DNA from: Isoetes taiwanensis
Taxonomy: Eukaryota > Streptophyta > Lycopodiopsida > Isoetales > Isoetaceae
NCBI GenBank assembly: GCA_021234155.1
Contig: JAJEKV010000024.1
Coordinates: forward strand, 12,622,913 to 12,686,912
Direction: 5' to 3'
DNA length: 64,000 nt
Position numbers and translations under genes: made by a program
In this document: piece by piece, positions 10,881 to 21,477 of the stretch
How the letters are laid out: each line of letters opens with the position of its first letter
Numbering within the stretch: the first letter of the stretch is position 1
The notes under the pieces: model-generated
Database searches by the model: none
The model's input: only the letters and a program-made list of their open reading frames with translations
What the model was told of the DNA's origin: nothing

Positions 10881-12128
10881 TTAACAGTATTTAATCTCTG
10901 TTAAAGGTTTGGTAAGAATATCAGCCAATCGTTGGCTTGTGTGTATGTACTGAACGTGTATAATATTTCTGTTTACCAAATCCCTAATGAAGTGCATTTC
11001 CAACTCTATATGCTTAGTTCTTTCATGCAATATAGGATTTTTTGTCATGGCTATACAACTTATATTATATGAGTTCAAGATCAGAGGATCCTTTTGACCC
11101 ATTCCCAACTCATTTAGAAGTCTCCTGCTCCATGTAATTTCTTTCGCTGCTAGTGTGGTAGCTGAGTATTCAGCTTCAGCTGAAGATAATGCTATTGCAT
11201 GTTGTTTCTTACATTTCCATGAAATTGGACCACCTCCCAACATTAAAATGAAGCCAGAAGTAGATTTTCTTTCATCAGGATCACCACCCCAGTCTGAGTC
11301 ACAGAAACTTTGTAATTCTAGATTTTTTGAGTCAAACCTAATACCATAATCAATGGTCCCCTTAAGATATCTAATCACTCTTTTTGCAGCTTTCCAATGC
11401 ATTGTTCCATAATTGTGGCAGTATCTGCTCAAATTATTTACTGCATATGAGATGTCTGGTCTAGTACAATTAGCCAAATATAGCAAACAACCAATTAATT
11501 CTCGATAAGGCAATTTATCAGTTTCTAACTTCTCCTTTTCAGTTTTTGGACTATCTTCATTTGACAATTTGTTTCCTGGTACCATAGGTGTCTTAACAGC
11601 TTTGCATTCTTCCATTTTGAATCTTTTCAATACTCCAACTATGTTTGATCCTTGAGAGAGTATCATAATTTTTCTATTTCTATCTCTGCAGACTTCTATG
11701 CCTAAGAATTTTTTGAGTTCTCCCAAGTCTGTCATTTTTAATCTCCTCTTCAAGATATCTTTGCACTTTTGCAGAATGGACAAATTGCTACTGACCATTA
11801 TATTATCATCAACATACAATGCAATGTAGCAGAAATCTGAACCTTCCTTAAACATATATAGGTTACCATCATCCTTGAGTTTAAGAAAGCCTTGTTCCTT
11901 TAAGTAATTGTCCATGCATATATACCATTGTCTGGGTGATTGTTTTAACTCATATACAGCTCTTTTTAACTTCCATACTTTATCTCTCCCTGGCTCAAAA
12001 CCAGGGAGCTGTTTCATGTAAATATCTTCTTCTAATTTGGCATTGAGAAAGGTTGTGGTGACATCCACATGGTGTACTTCTAAATCCTTAGCATTGGCCA
12101 TTGCTAATAACATCCTTATGCTTGCCAT
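10881..12128 (-). pseudogene. copia-2 reverse transcriptase and RNase H
   Basis: A 415-codon open frame. RT motifs are EVHHVDVTTTFLNA, WKLKRAVYELKQSPRQWY and the catalytic LYVDDNIMV. RNase H motifs are SFCDSDWGGD, STSGFILMLGGG, SSAEAEYSATT and HIELEMHFIRDL, ending LADILTKPL. Similarity continues upstream into the frame at 12186-12854, interrupted by one nonsense codon where the family has ARLVAQGF (the Gln codon is now TAA). The polymerase itself looks intact, but it is separated from the rest of pol. Confidence 0.9.
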
Positions 12129-12185
12129 TTTTACTATAGGAGAAAAAGTGTCCTCATAATCAATTCCCTTTTTCTGAGTAAAGCC

Positions 12186-12854
12186 TTATGCAACTAATCT
12201 GGCTTTATATTTCACAGAGTGTTCTTTTGTTCCCTGTTTGATCTTATAAATGCATTTGCATCCTATTGCTTTCCTCCCTTCAGGCAAATCAACTAATTCA
12301 AATGTGCATTCAGTTCTTCTTCCATAGCTATTTTCCATTTTTTTTGAATCAATTCCTTTTATTGCCTCATCAAAGGTCTTAGGCACTTCAAAATCTATCA
12401 TGGCTAGTATCTCAGTTAAGTTTATTTCAACAGAACTATGTTTTAGTCTCCTACTTTTTCCAGATGCATCCCTCCTATATAATTCAGAATTTATCTTTGC
12501 TTCATCATGCAGAATTTGAACGCCTCTTCTTCTTCCATGTTGCACATTTGCATTTGTATCCTGCAGGACTTCTTCACCTATATCTTGATTAGAGGCATCT
12601 TCATCTGTTTGTGCATTAATTGCCTCATGCCCCTGCAAATTAACAGAGTTATTATCACTGTCATCATCATCAATGATATCCGCATTTTCCTTTGGTGGTG
12701 TCTTTTGCCACTTTTCTTCTTCTTGTTTTATTGCAGTAACGACTGCTTTATGATCCTTGTAAACTTGAAATTCATCAAAGGTTACGTCCCTGCTTATCAT
12801 TATTTTTCTCTTTGTTGGATCAAACATTCTATAGGCCCTTTGATTGCTCGTCAT
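12186..12854 (-). pseudogene. copia-2 integrase/RT linker
   Basis: Starts in the shared ISRDVTFDEFQVY segment. It runs through an acidic spacer and ends with the RT entry motif (GCKCIYKIKQG, KYKARLVA) at a TAA that replaces the family's Gln. The join to the integrase frame at about 12840 is a frameshift at the same boundary as in copia-1, so that shift may be old in the family. Confidence 0.85.
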
Positions 12855-13525
12855 ATGTCACTAGATATCCAATCTTAGCCCTGTCATCAAGCTTTTTCCT
12901 TTGCTCCTTAGGAACATGAACAAATCCAAGACATCCATATACTTTTAGCTTATCATAGTTAGGAGTTGTTTCAGACCAAAGTTTCTCTGGTAGAGCACCA
13001 TTAATACTTGAAGATGGTAACATATTCTGAATTTCTACAGCTGTTTGGGCTGCCTCTTCCCAGAGATAATTTGGCAGGCCAGTGTGTTTGAGCATAGCTC
13101 TGACAGCATTTAAAATTTTTCTATTCTTCCTTTCTGCCACACCATTTTGTTGTGGTGAGAACCTACCTGTTAATTGCCTTTTGATGCCTTTGATCTTGCA
13201 ATATTTTTTGAACTCAGTAGAAATAAACTCTCCTCCTCTGTCAGATCTCAGGCACTTAATCCTTTTTCCAGTCTCAAGCTCTATTTCTGCTAAGAAATTT
13301 TTAAATGCTTCAAAAGCCTCATCTTTTGTTTTCAGGCATGCAATTTTTGTTCTTCGACTAAAGTCATCAATAAAGGTAATGAAATACCTTTTTCCCCCAA
13401 TACTCCTTACATTAAGTGGTCCACATAGGTCTGTATGCACAATATCCAGAATTTCTTTTGCTCTCTTTTGTGATTTTTTGAAAGGTAGTCTTGTGTGTTT
13501 TCCCATCATGCATCCATAATCTAAT
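12829..13525 (-). pseudogene. copia-2 integrase core
   Basis: Begins inside the HHCC finger (GCMMGKHTRLPFK) and contains the core motifs IVHTDLCGPL, CLRSDRGGEFIST and QQNGVAERKNR, then VYGCLGFVHVPKEQR. The upstream His-His half of the finger is missing at the inversion joint near 13525. The catalytic D, D and E positions are visible. Confidence 0.88.
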
Positions 13526-13529
13526 GAAA

Positions 13530-14262
13530 TAAAAAGAAGAGGGCAAGTTGGTCCTTGCTATCATTGTAAGCAAACATGGCCATTTGAAGGCTGATTGCCC
13601 TAAACTAAAAGAAGTGGAATGCTACAATTGTGGGGGCAAGGGGCATTTTGCAAATAGGCGTGCCAGCAGCAAAAAAGGAAAAGGTAACAGAGGAAAAGGA
13701 TCATACAGAGGTCGAGGAAGAGAAATTAAAAGACAAAGCTCTACAGTGAATCTGACTCAAGAAGTAGAAGAAGAAACAAGTGAGGAAGATGAGGATGCTG
13801 AGGTAAACATTTCTGAAACTTGTGCAATTTCCAGCAAAGAAACTAACACCTCAAATGATCTATTAATTTTAGATAGTGGAGCAGAGAAAACAGTAACAAG
13901 CTCAGCAAAGCTATTGAAAAATAAAGATGAAGGAAGGAAAGGATATGTCAAACTCGGAAATAGAAAACTTCAAAAGGTGCAATGTGCTGGTGTTTTGGAG
14001 ATATTTGACCTGGAAGGGAAAGAAGTAGAATTGAAGGATGTCTTGTGTGTACCAAGCTTAGTTAGGAATCTAATTTCCATCAGTTTATTAGTAGATATGG
14101 GATATACTGTCAATTTTGACAGATTACAATGTACTGTCTTATTTGACAATGAAATCAAGTTCTTTGAAAAAAGAGTTGGAAACCTTTTTGGCTCAGATAA
14201 TAATTGTCTACCAACAGTAAATGCTATTATGGCATCTGACATCAACACATGGCATCAAAGAT
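13530..14262 (+). pseudogene. inverted copia-2 block: zinc knuckle, protease, pre-integrase
   Basis: Plus-strand frame with part of one CCHC knuckle (KHGHLKADC), a second (CYNCGGKGHFANR, with the last Cys replaced), an acidic linker, the protease motif LILDSGAEKTV and GVLEIFDLEGKEVELK. It then runs VLCVPSLVRNLISI down to INTWHQRL, where similarity stops. In copia-1 the same segments lie between gag and integrase on one strand. Here they sit in the correct place but reversed relative to gag and pol. Confidence 0.88.
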
Positions 14263-14953
14263 TATTATTTGCTCTATATTTTCCTTTCCCTGTAAATAGA
14301 ACCTCTACATTATCATCATCAGTGTCAGAGAGTACCTTATGTTGCTCAAATTCTGTCCTGATCATTTCTTCTGCTGCCTCTCTAGTCTTGGCTACATTTC
14401 TAATTAATGTAGCCAATTGTTCGTTTCCTGCTACAGCTCTAGCCACATGCAACAACTTTTATTGTTCAGTCAAGAATACTCCAGCACCTTCCAAATCTGC
14501 CACTATGTTATCAAACTTTGAAAAAAACTTTGTGATATCATCTTCTTCCTTAAGCTTTAATTTCCTAAGCTCTTTATCAAGAATATCAATTTGAGAAGAC
14601 GATTTTTCTTCAAAATGCTTCAACAAATATTTCCATATTTCTCCTGGGGATTTTCCCTTTACTTTAAGCAATATTGAAGCTCCTACCTTGCTAGTTAGTA
14701 TAGCATAAGCTTCCTTGATTTTGGCCAGTTCCTTGCCTCCTGAACTTTCCCTTTCAGTTGCACCACTGTCATAAGAGCTGCTCTCCCTTCTTCCTGCAAC
14801 CACACTTGATGAACCATTAGAATCATCCAAGAGTTCCCATAAATTTTCATTTTCCAACACATTCTTCATCTGCCCCTTCCAGATCTGAAATCCAGGGCCA
14901 CCTTCATACACTTCAATGCCGCTCAAAAGTGATGCTTCAAAATGGCTGGACAT
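14255..14953 (-). pseudogene. copia-2 gag, N-terminal two thirds
   Basis: Two minus-strand frames (14953-14459, then 14455-14255) separated by a stop. The start MSSHFEASLLSGIEVYEG and GFQIWKGQMKNVL match copia-1 gag. Later segments (LKVKGKSPGEIWKYLL, SSSQIDILDKELRKLKL, TLIRNVAKTREAAEEMI) cover the gag core. Similarity ends at the inversion joint near 14262. Confidence 0.88.
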
Positions 14954-15086
14954 CTTTAGTCCTATGCTTCTTCTGCTTCAAATTGGGAGTTTTGTTCTTT
15001 GATGCTTCAAATTGTTCTTTGATGGCTTCATTGGCCCCCTACTACTTTCTGACCTGGTCATTTGCCATTTTTCCTTCCGCTCGTCC

Positions 15087-15314
15087 TGTAAAGAATAGGT
15101 AGAGGAGAACAATAAACAAGATCCTTCACCAAACCAAGACACTTTCTCCTTTATTCACATCCAATATATATACAATGAATAAATCTCAATGCATATGCAT
15201 ACTATACAAGTGTTGTGCATGCAATCACATGCGTACATGTGCATGTGCATGTGCATGCATGCATCTAGTGCATGTTTATCATATTTTACAAGTCCAATAC
15301 TCAATATTCTAACA
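15087..15314 (-). repeat. 3' LTR of copia-3 (228 bp)
   Basis: Starts TGTAAAGAATAGG and ends CTAACA on the plus strand, and matches 32809-33061. A purine tract (minus-strand GAGGAGGAG) abuts it at 15315-15325. Confidence 0.9.
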
Positions 15315-15325
15315 CTCCTCCTCAT

Positions 15326-16340
15326 GCCAACACTTGAACTCTTAAAATATGGTGTAATTATTTAAAATGAGCACGCCGCAATGGTTTGGTAAATATATCT
15401 GCAACCTGCGTTTCAATATGTACATACTTCAACTTAATATTCCGCTTTAGCCCAAAGAGAGAGAGATAAACCAGATAACCACAACATACTCTATGCTGCT
15501 TCAATCAATGTTCTATTCTTACATTCTGCAACTCCATTTTGTTGAGGTGTACCTGGACACGTATATTCACGTTTGATTCCATGAGAAGCACAAAATTCTT
15601 GGAACTCTTTTGACATGTACTCTCCACCACGATCAGATCTCAAACATTTGATCTCTTTTCCAATCAAGTTCTCTGCCCATGCTTTATATTGCTTGAAGAC
15701 TCCAAAAACTTCATCCTTTGTGCTCAGGAAATAACATTTGCATTTCCTGTTAAAATCATCAATGAAAGTTACAAAGTATAACTTTCTATTCAAAGAAGAA
15801 ACGTGCATGGATCCAACAACATCATAATGAACAAGCTCCAATACTTCACTAGTTTTCCTTTCAAAGTCTTTGAAAGGCAAAACATGCATCTTTCTAAGCA
15901 TGCATCCTGAACAAACACCCATCTTAGTTTCATGTCCACAACTAAGATCTGCAACCAATTGATTCTTCACCATGTGTTGGATCGTAGCCACATTCAAATG
16001 TGCCAATCTACGATGCCAAAGTTCAAGTTGAAAAGCAGAAGGTTTTGCTACAAGACTCAACAACTTCTCTTGGTCAGAGTCAACCAAGATTTCATACAAA
16101 TTACCTCGACGTTCAACTTGAAGAATCACCTTCCAATCTAGATTGAAGATTCTACAGCATTCACTGTCAAACAACACTCGATGTCCCGTGTCGCAAATCT
16201 TTGTTAGTCACTGATACATGATTAGTTATCAAATCATCATTAAAATGCAAACTTTTTCATTTAACAAAGGGATTCGTGCATCTCCTACTCCACTTACAAC
16301 TTTCTCATCACCATCTCCAACTCTCACCGTAGTTGAAGTG
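15326..16340 (-). pseudogene. copia-3 integrase plus RNase H tail, RT deleted
   Basis: Minus strand. A pre-integrase finger (LELWHRRLAHLN, then CSGCMLRKMHVLPF) leads into the integrase core with LVHYDVVGSM, CLRSDRGGEYMSK and QQNGVAECKNR. The frame stops at 15491. Directly beyond, the strand carries YVHIETQVADIFTKPLRR (about 15366-15430), the very end of a copia RNase H. RT and most of RNase H have therefore been deleted between them. The upstream part (above 16180) contains stops before the retroposon insertion at 16351. Confidence 0.88.
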
Positions 16341-18020
16341 TTTTGCAACTTTTTTTTTTTTTTTTTTGAGGGCAAGATATTTTTATTTTTTATTAATAAT
16401 ATGTAATAAATACATTTATTGATGGCTCTATAGTAGCCAGATAGCCTAACCGTATCAGCACAAGTACTCAAACCCCAAGTATGAAGGTAGAGACAGACAC
16501 CATTTGAGGAAATCATCAAAAGAAAAAAAATCCCTGCATGACGATGATGCCACCCTAAAATGCCTCCCGAAGATACTGATAGACAAAGGTAGAAGTGAAG
16601 CAATGTCTTCCCGCGCATTAACTTGGCCTGAAGCTGCACATCTGCAAAAAGGTACTACAAGGAGACTACTTGCTCGTTTCCCACTGTACTAAGAGACAAA
16701 TTGTCTCACCATCTTCTCAAAATGCCAATGCCTTCTAGAGGCCTCCCCAAAGGGTGGTCTACTGCTTCTGTGTCTACTTTTAGTCACCAGCTTGGGCTTC
16801 ATAATCATTGTACTAGGTGAGACTTGGTCCTCCCGATCCAAATGCCACCTGAATCTTTACCTTATTTTGACCTCCTTTTACAATACTGTCCCTAACAAAC
16901 ACACCATTCTTCCAGCTGGGATGGAAGAGGGCCAACATGGAAAAAGCGAAACACCTTCCAAGATAACATCTTAACCATACAAAATCTGTTAGAAACAACA
17001 CTGATCAAAAATAGTGCAGTCACACCCCCAAACGCCCACCAAACCATTAGTAGAACACTCGAGCTAAAGCGATCCATTCCTTGTGAGTCATCATTGTACA
17101 CCTTCAGCATTCACCGGAAAATTTCATACAATGGGACAACATAAGAATCAAGATGCTAAATACAACACAGGTCTGCACAACACCAGAAAATCACCGCAAA
17201 AAGTAGTGCCAAAGATGCTTGGACCGAATAAATCTCGAACACTCTTCTCACAATAACCATTCATTTGTTAATAAGATCATGACATCGCCAAGCCATGGCC
17301 ACCGATTGCATCAACAAACATCTAATAGAGGAACTGCAGAGTTCAAGTTCATTGCCTGCTCCAACTAATCTTAAATGCCTTAGATATCAGCTTAGAAGGA
17401 AGGATACTTCTTCCATGTTAATAAACTGAAGAAGATTCAACCGAGTTATTATGGGCATAATCACCTCCCCAATACAAAAACAAAACCTAGTACCTCGAGA
17501 GCCCCAATCGCGTGAGTGCGGTAGAAATTCCTTCTTGCGCAAGGAGTGCGGCCACCACCATTAGCCACAATGAGTGCAGCCAAATCGGCGAAATAACCTG
17601 GTCAAGTAACCCACAAAGGAGAGAGGGACAAAGCATGCCATAAAACCCTTGAACTTCTTCAACAGCACCAACAAAGCCGAAAACACAACCTCATTGATGC
17701 AAAATTGCTTCACCTAGTGCTGATTTAATCACAGAAAGAGAGGGCAAGAAGTCTTTCTACCTCAAGGTCCTGTGCTAAGGGTCCCTTCGAGAGTCTAGGT
17801 TAACACCAAAGAAACCTTTCCTCCAAGACAACCGTTCAAGCTTCGTTCACCTTCTCTAAACTGCAACGAAAACAGAGGAGGCAGAAACCAATAGCCAGGG
17901 ATTTGCCACTGGCTACTCTTCCAGCATACAGAGGTATGAGCACACCTCCACGAGATCGGGCGGCCGCCTGCCGCCGCCCTAGCCGCTGCCAAACCCTAAC
18001 CCCATCCCCTTTTGCAACTT
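16341..18020 (-). mobile_element. poly(A) retroposon with 11-bp target duplication, inserted in copia-3
   Basis: TTTTGCAACTT occurs at 16341-16351 and 18010-18020. Between them is a minus-strand element: its poly(A) tail (plus-strand T run, about 16350-16368) is at the left and its 5' end, reading GGGGTTAGGGTTTGGCAG, at the right (18009). It is about 1.66 kb long with a GC-rich 5' end. I see no reverse transcriptase frame, so it is a non-autonomous LINE derivative, a long SINE-like element or a processed transcript. It interrupts copia-3 between protease and integrase. Confidence 0.8.
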
Positions 18021-18513
18021 ATCAAACCAAGCACAGGATGAAAACATATTGTTTGTTGCACCAGAATCAATGCACAAATAACTCCTACTATATCTATCAG
18101 CAACCTCCATAACTTTCAAACCAATCTCTTCTTTATTTTCATTTTTTATATCACTTGAGAATGCAACGTTTGTTGCACTACTTGCTGGAGCAATATCATT
18201 CACATTTTGGCTCTTGTACTCAGCTGACAATCTCATCAAATCATCTTTTCTTTGTCTACAAAATCTTTGTATGTGACCCAACTTATGGCAATAGTTACAC
18301 TCGGCATTGGCAAATCTCCCATCATCACGCCAACGTCCTCCACGACCATTACCATCTTCTTGTTTGGCACCTCTACTTGTACCTACACCACCTCGGCCAC
18401 CACGACCACGTCCACGATAAACATAACTGCGACCTTTTCCACGTCCACGGCCACGTATTTCCACGTCCATGGCCACGTATTGCAAGAGCCACTTCATTAG
18501 AATTACTCCTCAT
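18021..18513 (-). pseudogene. copia-3 gag C-terminus, zinc knuckle and protease start
   Basis: Minus strand. An Arg/Gly-rich stretch (RGRGRGKGRSYVYRGRG) precedes one CCHC knuckle, CNYCHKLGHIQRFC. Then comes a linker and the protease motif YLCIDSGATNNMF, after which the retroposon interrupts it. The segment just inside the TIR-element boundary (SNSNEVALAI, then a one-base shift into the RGG frame) is the continuation of the gag N-terminus found at 32264-32766. Confidence 0.85.
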
Positions 18514-18542
18514 TAGGGCGGATTTGGGGTCTGAAAATGGCC
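18514..18542 (+). repeat. left terminal inverted repeat of the 13.7-kb element
   Basis: Begins TAGGGCGGATTTGGGGTCTG and ends AAAATGGCC. It pairs with 32232-32260 with one mismatch. If the TA at 18514-18515 is a target duplication, the repeat proper begins GGGCGG. Confidence 0.9.
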
Positions 18543-18803
18543 CTTATCTTGGGCTAAAAATTTCCACGTCAGATTCGCCAGGACCAATCAGGTTTGCGCC
18601 TTTTTTACGAACGTCAGTATTACTTGGCAGGTAGAAGGATGAGCAGGCTTACTTGGCATCCACATGGCGTATTTTCATAGGGGATGCCTGCGCTTTTATT
18701 GCAACCATTTTAATGGCCCGTATTTTTCGGGAGTCGCTTCGCCGCCCAAAATAATGGTGACTTTGACCGCCTACTGTCAGCATCACCAACTCCCTTGTCA
18801 AAT

Positions 18804-18816
18804 TTTGGCGCCAAAC
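18804..18816. promoter_or_regulatory. E2F-type palindrome
   Basis: TTTTGGCGCCAAA contains the perfect palindrome TTTGGCGCCAAA, which satisfies the E2F consensus (TTTSSCGC) on both strands. It lies about 290 bases inside the left end and about 600 bases before the first long plus-strand frame. E2F sites drive S-phase genes in plants. Function here is inferred from sequence alone. Confidence 0.5.
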
Positions 18817-19202
18817 TTCTGTACTGTCACTCCGGCGCCTCTACGTGCATCCTCTCCGCCTTCACTCCTCATCTGCAATCCATGTCTCCTGTAATTTCTG
18901 TGTTCTTGCCCCATTTACGAACTCTCAAGGTCAAGAAGTGGGAGGTTTTGTCTCAATAGGTTAGGTGGGTGAGTATCTTTTGCCATCAACGAGGGGCGAG
19001 CATAGAGTTAGCGACAAAGGCGATCAGACGTGCGGACACATTGGATAGGTAGGATAAAAGAGTTCAAGTTGAATTCTAGCGGCCGGAAAGTGGAAAGTAT
19101 AACAATACGACATGCATATACCCCTTCTGATATGGCCAAAGAGCTAATCTCCACCAAAAACAGCTTCCCAAAATTGCCCGCAAATGGTAACCACCTTAAA
19201 CG

Positions 19203-19269
19203 GATCACACGACGCGAAGCTAGCTGTCAGCTACTTAACTGCGTAGAGATAGTTTCGCGTCGTGTGATC
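19203..19269. repeat. palindrome 1 of the GATCACACGACGCGAA series
   Basis: Perfect 16-base arms (19203-19218 and 19254-19269) around a 35-base loop. Confidence 0.9.
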
Positions 19270-19428
19270 TTCTTATCTTTTCATTTCTTTCGTTGACACG
19301 TGTTTACAAACAAATTTATTGTGCAGGTTTATGTTTATCGACGCGTCGTGGATGTCATTCCTACGAAAGTATTAGTAGTGTACTTGTCGTGTATCACATA
19401 GACATCGGAATTGTCCTTTTCAAGGTAT

Positions 19429-20187
19429 GGATGCCGTGACCTTGCGGGGGTATAGGCATCCGGTTTTACTGGACATGATTATAACGTAAAGGTCAGGAAA
19501 CCGAGCTTGAGGCCGGTTGAATTGCCCCCTTTAAGTGAACTTTGTAAGCCACAGACTAATGAGAACAATGTAATTGCAATGAAGAAATGCATGGCTGACG
19601 AGGTGCAAGCGGGAATGTCTGAAAATGGAGGCGTGAGGATGAGTTTCAAAATCTTCACACCGTTTGAGGTATTTGCTAACATATTCCAGATGGCGCAGGA
19701 AGTTCGAAAAGCTCCGAAGACATATACGTGCTTTCTCCCCCCTGCCGATTTTGTGGATGGCTTATTTTTGGTTCCGACCTGGGATGTTCGATTCCACGAA
19801 TCATCCGGTCAACTAACAGAGGTCCGCGTAGTTAAGTCCTCCTTTAAGTTCAGATACTTTCTTCCAAAACAATATTTATACGTTAATTGTCAACTAGAAC
19901 GAAGGAAACAGAAAAAGAGAGGCTGCACAACTTTTTGGGAGCCGTTTGAGGACCATAACAGACACTCCGATGCGGTGGATATTCGAGTATGGAGAGGGGA
20001 GGAAGTCATTTATACGGCTACCATGGAAAGCGAATGGCCATTATCAGAGCTAAGAGTGCTAATGGAGACAGAGGAGATTGCTGACGACTTCCATTATTTT
20101 ATTGATGGCATTAGGGTTGGTTACAGGCAAGAGGGAAATGTAAAGTTTAGTGAGTTCGCGATCAACAAGAAATTGTCTATCGGCTAG
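19429..20187 (+). pseudogene. unidentified ORF with possible C-terminal beta-grasp domain
   Basis: The open frame from about 19456 to 20187 is the longest plus-strand frame of the TIR element. Coding character probably begins at the ATG at 19429 in another frame (MDAVTLRGYRHPVLLDMIIT), so one frameshift near 19480 is likely. The middle is hydrophobic/aromatic (FTPFEVFANIFQMAQEV, SFKFRYFLPKQYLYVN). The last ~65 residues (VDIRVWRGEEVIYTATM, then PLSELRVLMETEEI, DFHYFIDGIRV, KFSEFAI) have the strand-strand-helix-strand rhythm of a ubiquitin-like fold. I do not recognise the family, and the fold call is an inference from pattern. Confidence 0.55.
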
Positions 20188-20373
20188 CGCTTTGAATCTC
20201 GGTTTTTTATTTGTGTTTTTGTCTGATGTTTTTTTAGGGTTCCATATTTTGTCCGATATTTTTTTAGGGTTCCGTACAATTATTTAAAAACGTTACCATC
20301 ATATTTTACTTTAACTTCTGTTTTTTACTATTTATCTCTTGCCAGTTGTCTATTTTTGTCGGTGTTACCGTAG

Positions 20374-20380
20374 TATAAAA
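20374..20380 (+). promoter_or_regulatory. TATA box before the histone-like gene
   Basis: TATAAAA, 29 bases before the ATG at 20403. This spacing puts the expected RNA start almost on the ATG, so translation may begin there with a very short leader or at a later ATG (20521). Confidence 0.5.
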
Positions 20381-20402
20381 GCGCCATCCGGCCGAGAAAG
20401 CC

Positions 20403-21300
20403 ATGGCAAGAACTAAGCAACCGCAAGGATCCATCCGTGGTGTAAGGCCGGTGATTACATTAGTCCGCCTTCTTCATCCGACTCTGAAGTCTCGATAGAG
20501 ATTCTCCTCCTCCTCCACCATGCCTAACGAAGACCCGAAAAAAGAAATCCGCGATGACAGGGCGGTGGGAGAAGCAGCTCCGGAGTAAGTAGGGAGGTGC
20601 ACTCCGGTTCGGAGACAGAGGATGAAAATGTGAGAGACCGGCGAGCAGAATATGACGCCGGATTAATTATTGGGCAGCCGCCTCTTCTTGCTCTTCCTGC
20701 TCCTCCCCGTTCCTTACGTGGAGGTGCGGGACCTTCAAATCAAAGGAGGAGGCCCAACGCCCGAAAAAGGGAAGGCGACCAGGAATGTGAGGAGATGGCC
20801 GGAAGAGTCGGCCGAGGAACGGCCTGCAGATCTTTGGGTGAGGAGAGGCGGCCGGAAGAGTCGGCGAAAGAAAAGCTCCAAATCTTTGGGGTGGGTGAGG
20901 GTAGTGGCGGAAGCGGAAGACGGCCTGGCATTAAAAGCGCTTAGCGAGATTAAGAAGTATCGAAGAGCACCGAGATGGTCATTCCACGTCTTCCATTTGC
21001 CCGGGCTCGTGAGAGAGATTCGCAAGAGTGTGGTGCGATACATCATACCGATTCTGAGAATTCAAGCAACCGCCTTAAATGCTCTTCAAATGGCTTCGGA
21101 AGCGGTTGGTGTCGGTGCGTTCGAGGACTCGCAGCCTTTGCGGCGGTGACTGGTCATGCCCAAGGACATGCGCCTCGTCTTACGCATAAGGGATCCCGAA
21201 AGTACTATGGTCAAAATTTTATGGCTGAATACAACAAGAAGAAAGACCCCCGAAAAAAAGGCCGTGAAGTGCCTTTGTGTTTTTTTTTCATATGTATAAT
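20403..21300 (+). pseudogene. divergent histone H3-like gene, decayed
   Basis: The ATG at 20403 begins MARTKQ, the invariant N-terminus of histone H3, then diverges. A long Ser/acid- and Arg-rich stretch follows, split across frames. The histone fold is at about 20930-21215. It has ALSEIKKYRRAP where H3 has alpha-N, then FHLPGLVREIRKS, ATALNALQMASEAVGVGAFED, and after a TGA the in-frame remainder LVMPKDMRLVLRIRD, which corresponds to the H3 end MPKDIQLARRIRG. The TGA sits where H3 has its loop-2 region. The tail is much longer than the ~40 residues of normal H3. A host H3 capture and a viral histone are both possible. Confidence 0.75.
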
Positions 21301-21406
21301 ATTTCTTAATGTAATGGCTTTATAAGCTTAATCTCTTAGTCCATTTCTTTCTTAGAAGCCTAGCTTAGCACTTTGTAATTTTTTTTTTTTTTTATGTTAT
21401 ACGTGA

Positions 21407-21475
21407 GGATCACACGACCTTGCAGACAAGCATTGTGCTTTTGTTGCACATAGTAGTCTTCGCGTCGTGTGATCC
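21407..21475. repeat. palindrome 2 of the series
   Basis: Perfect 12-base arms GGATCACACGAC / GTCGTGTGATCC (21407-21418 and 21464-21475). It follows a 21380-21393 T tract downstream of the histone-like gene. Confidence 0.88.
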
Positions 21476-21477
21476 AA

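Larger units (their letters stand above)
10539..14953 (-). mobile_element. minus-strand Ty1/copia element with internal inversion (copia-2)
   Basis: Gag, integrase, RT and RNase H of the same copia family as copia-1 lie on the minus strand. The zinc-knuckle/protease/pre-integrase block (about 13530-14262) is on the plus strand, so an internal segment has flipped. Sequence is missing at both inversion joints, including part of the HHCC finger. A possible 3' LTR is at 10539-10835. No 5' LTR or primer site is found above 14953; instead a different element (copia-3) starts at 15087. Confidence 0.85.

Noticed and set aside
18252-18500. Thr-rich plus-strand frame opposite copia-3 gag
   Set aside because: Complement of the Arg/Gly-rich gag segment.
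18511-18515. TA (or CATTA/TAATG) as a target-site duplication of the 13.7-kb element
   Set aside because: CATTA and TAATG are inverted, not direct, so only TA could be a duplication, and that can equally be the tip of the terminal repeat. Not enough to assign a superfamily.
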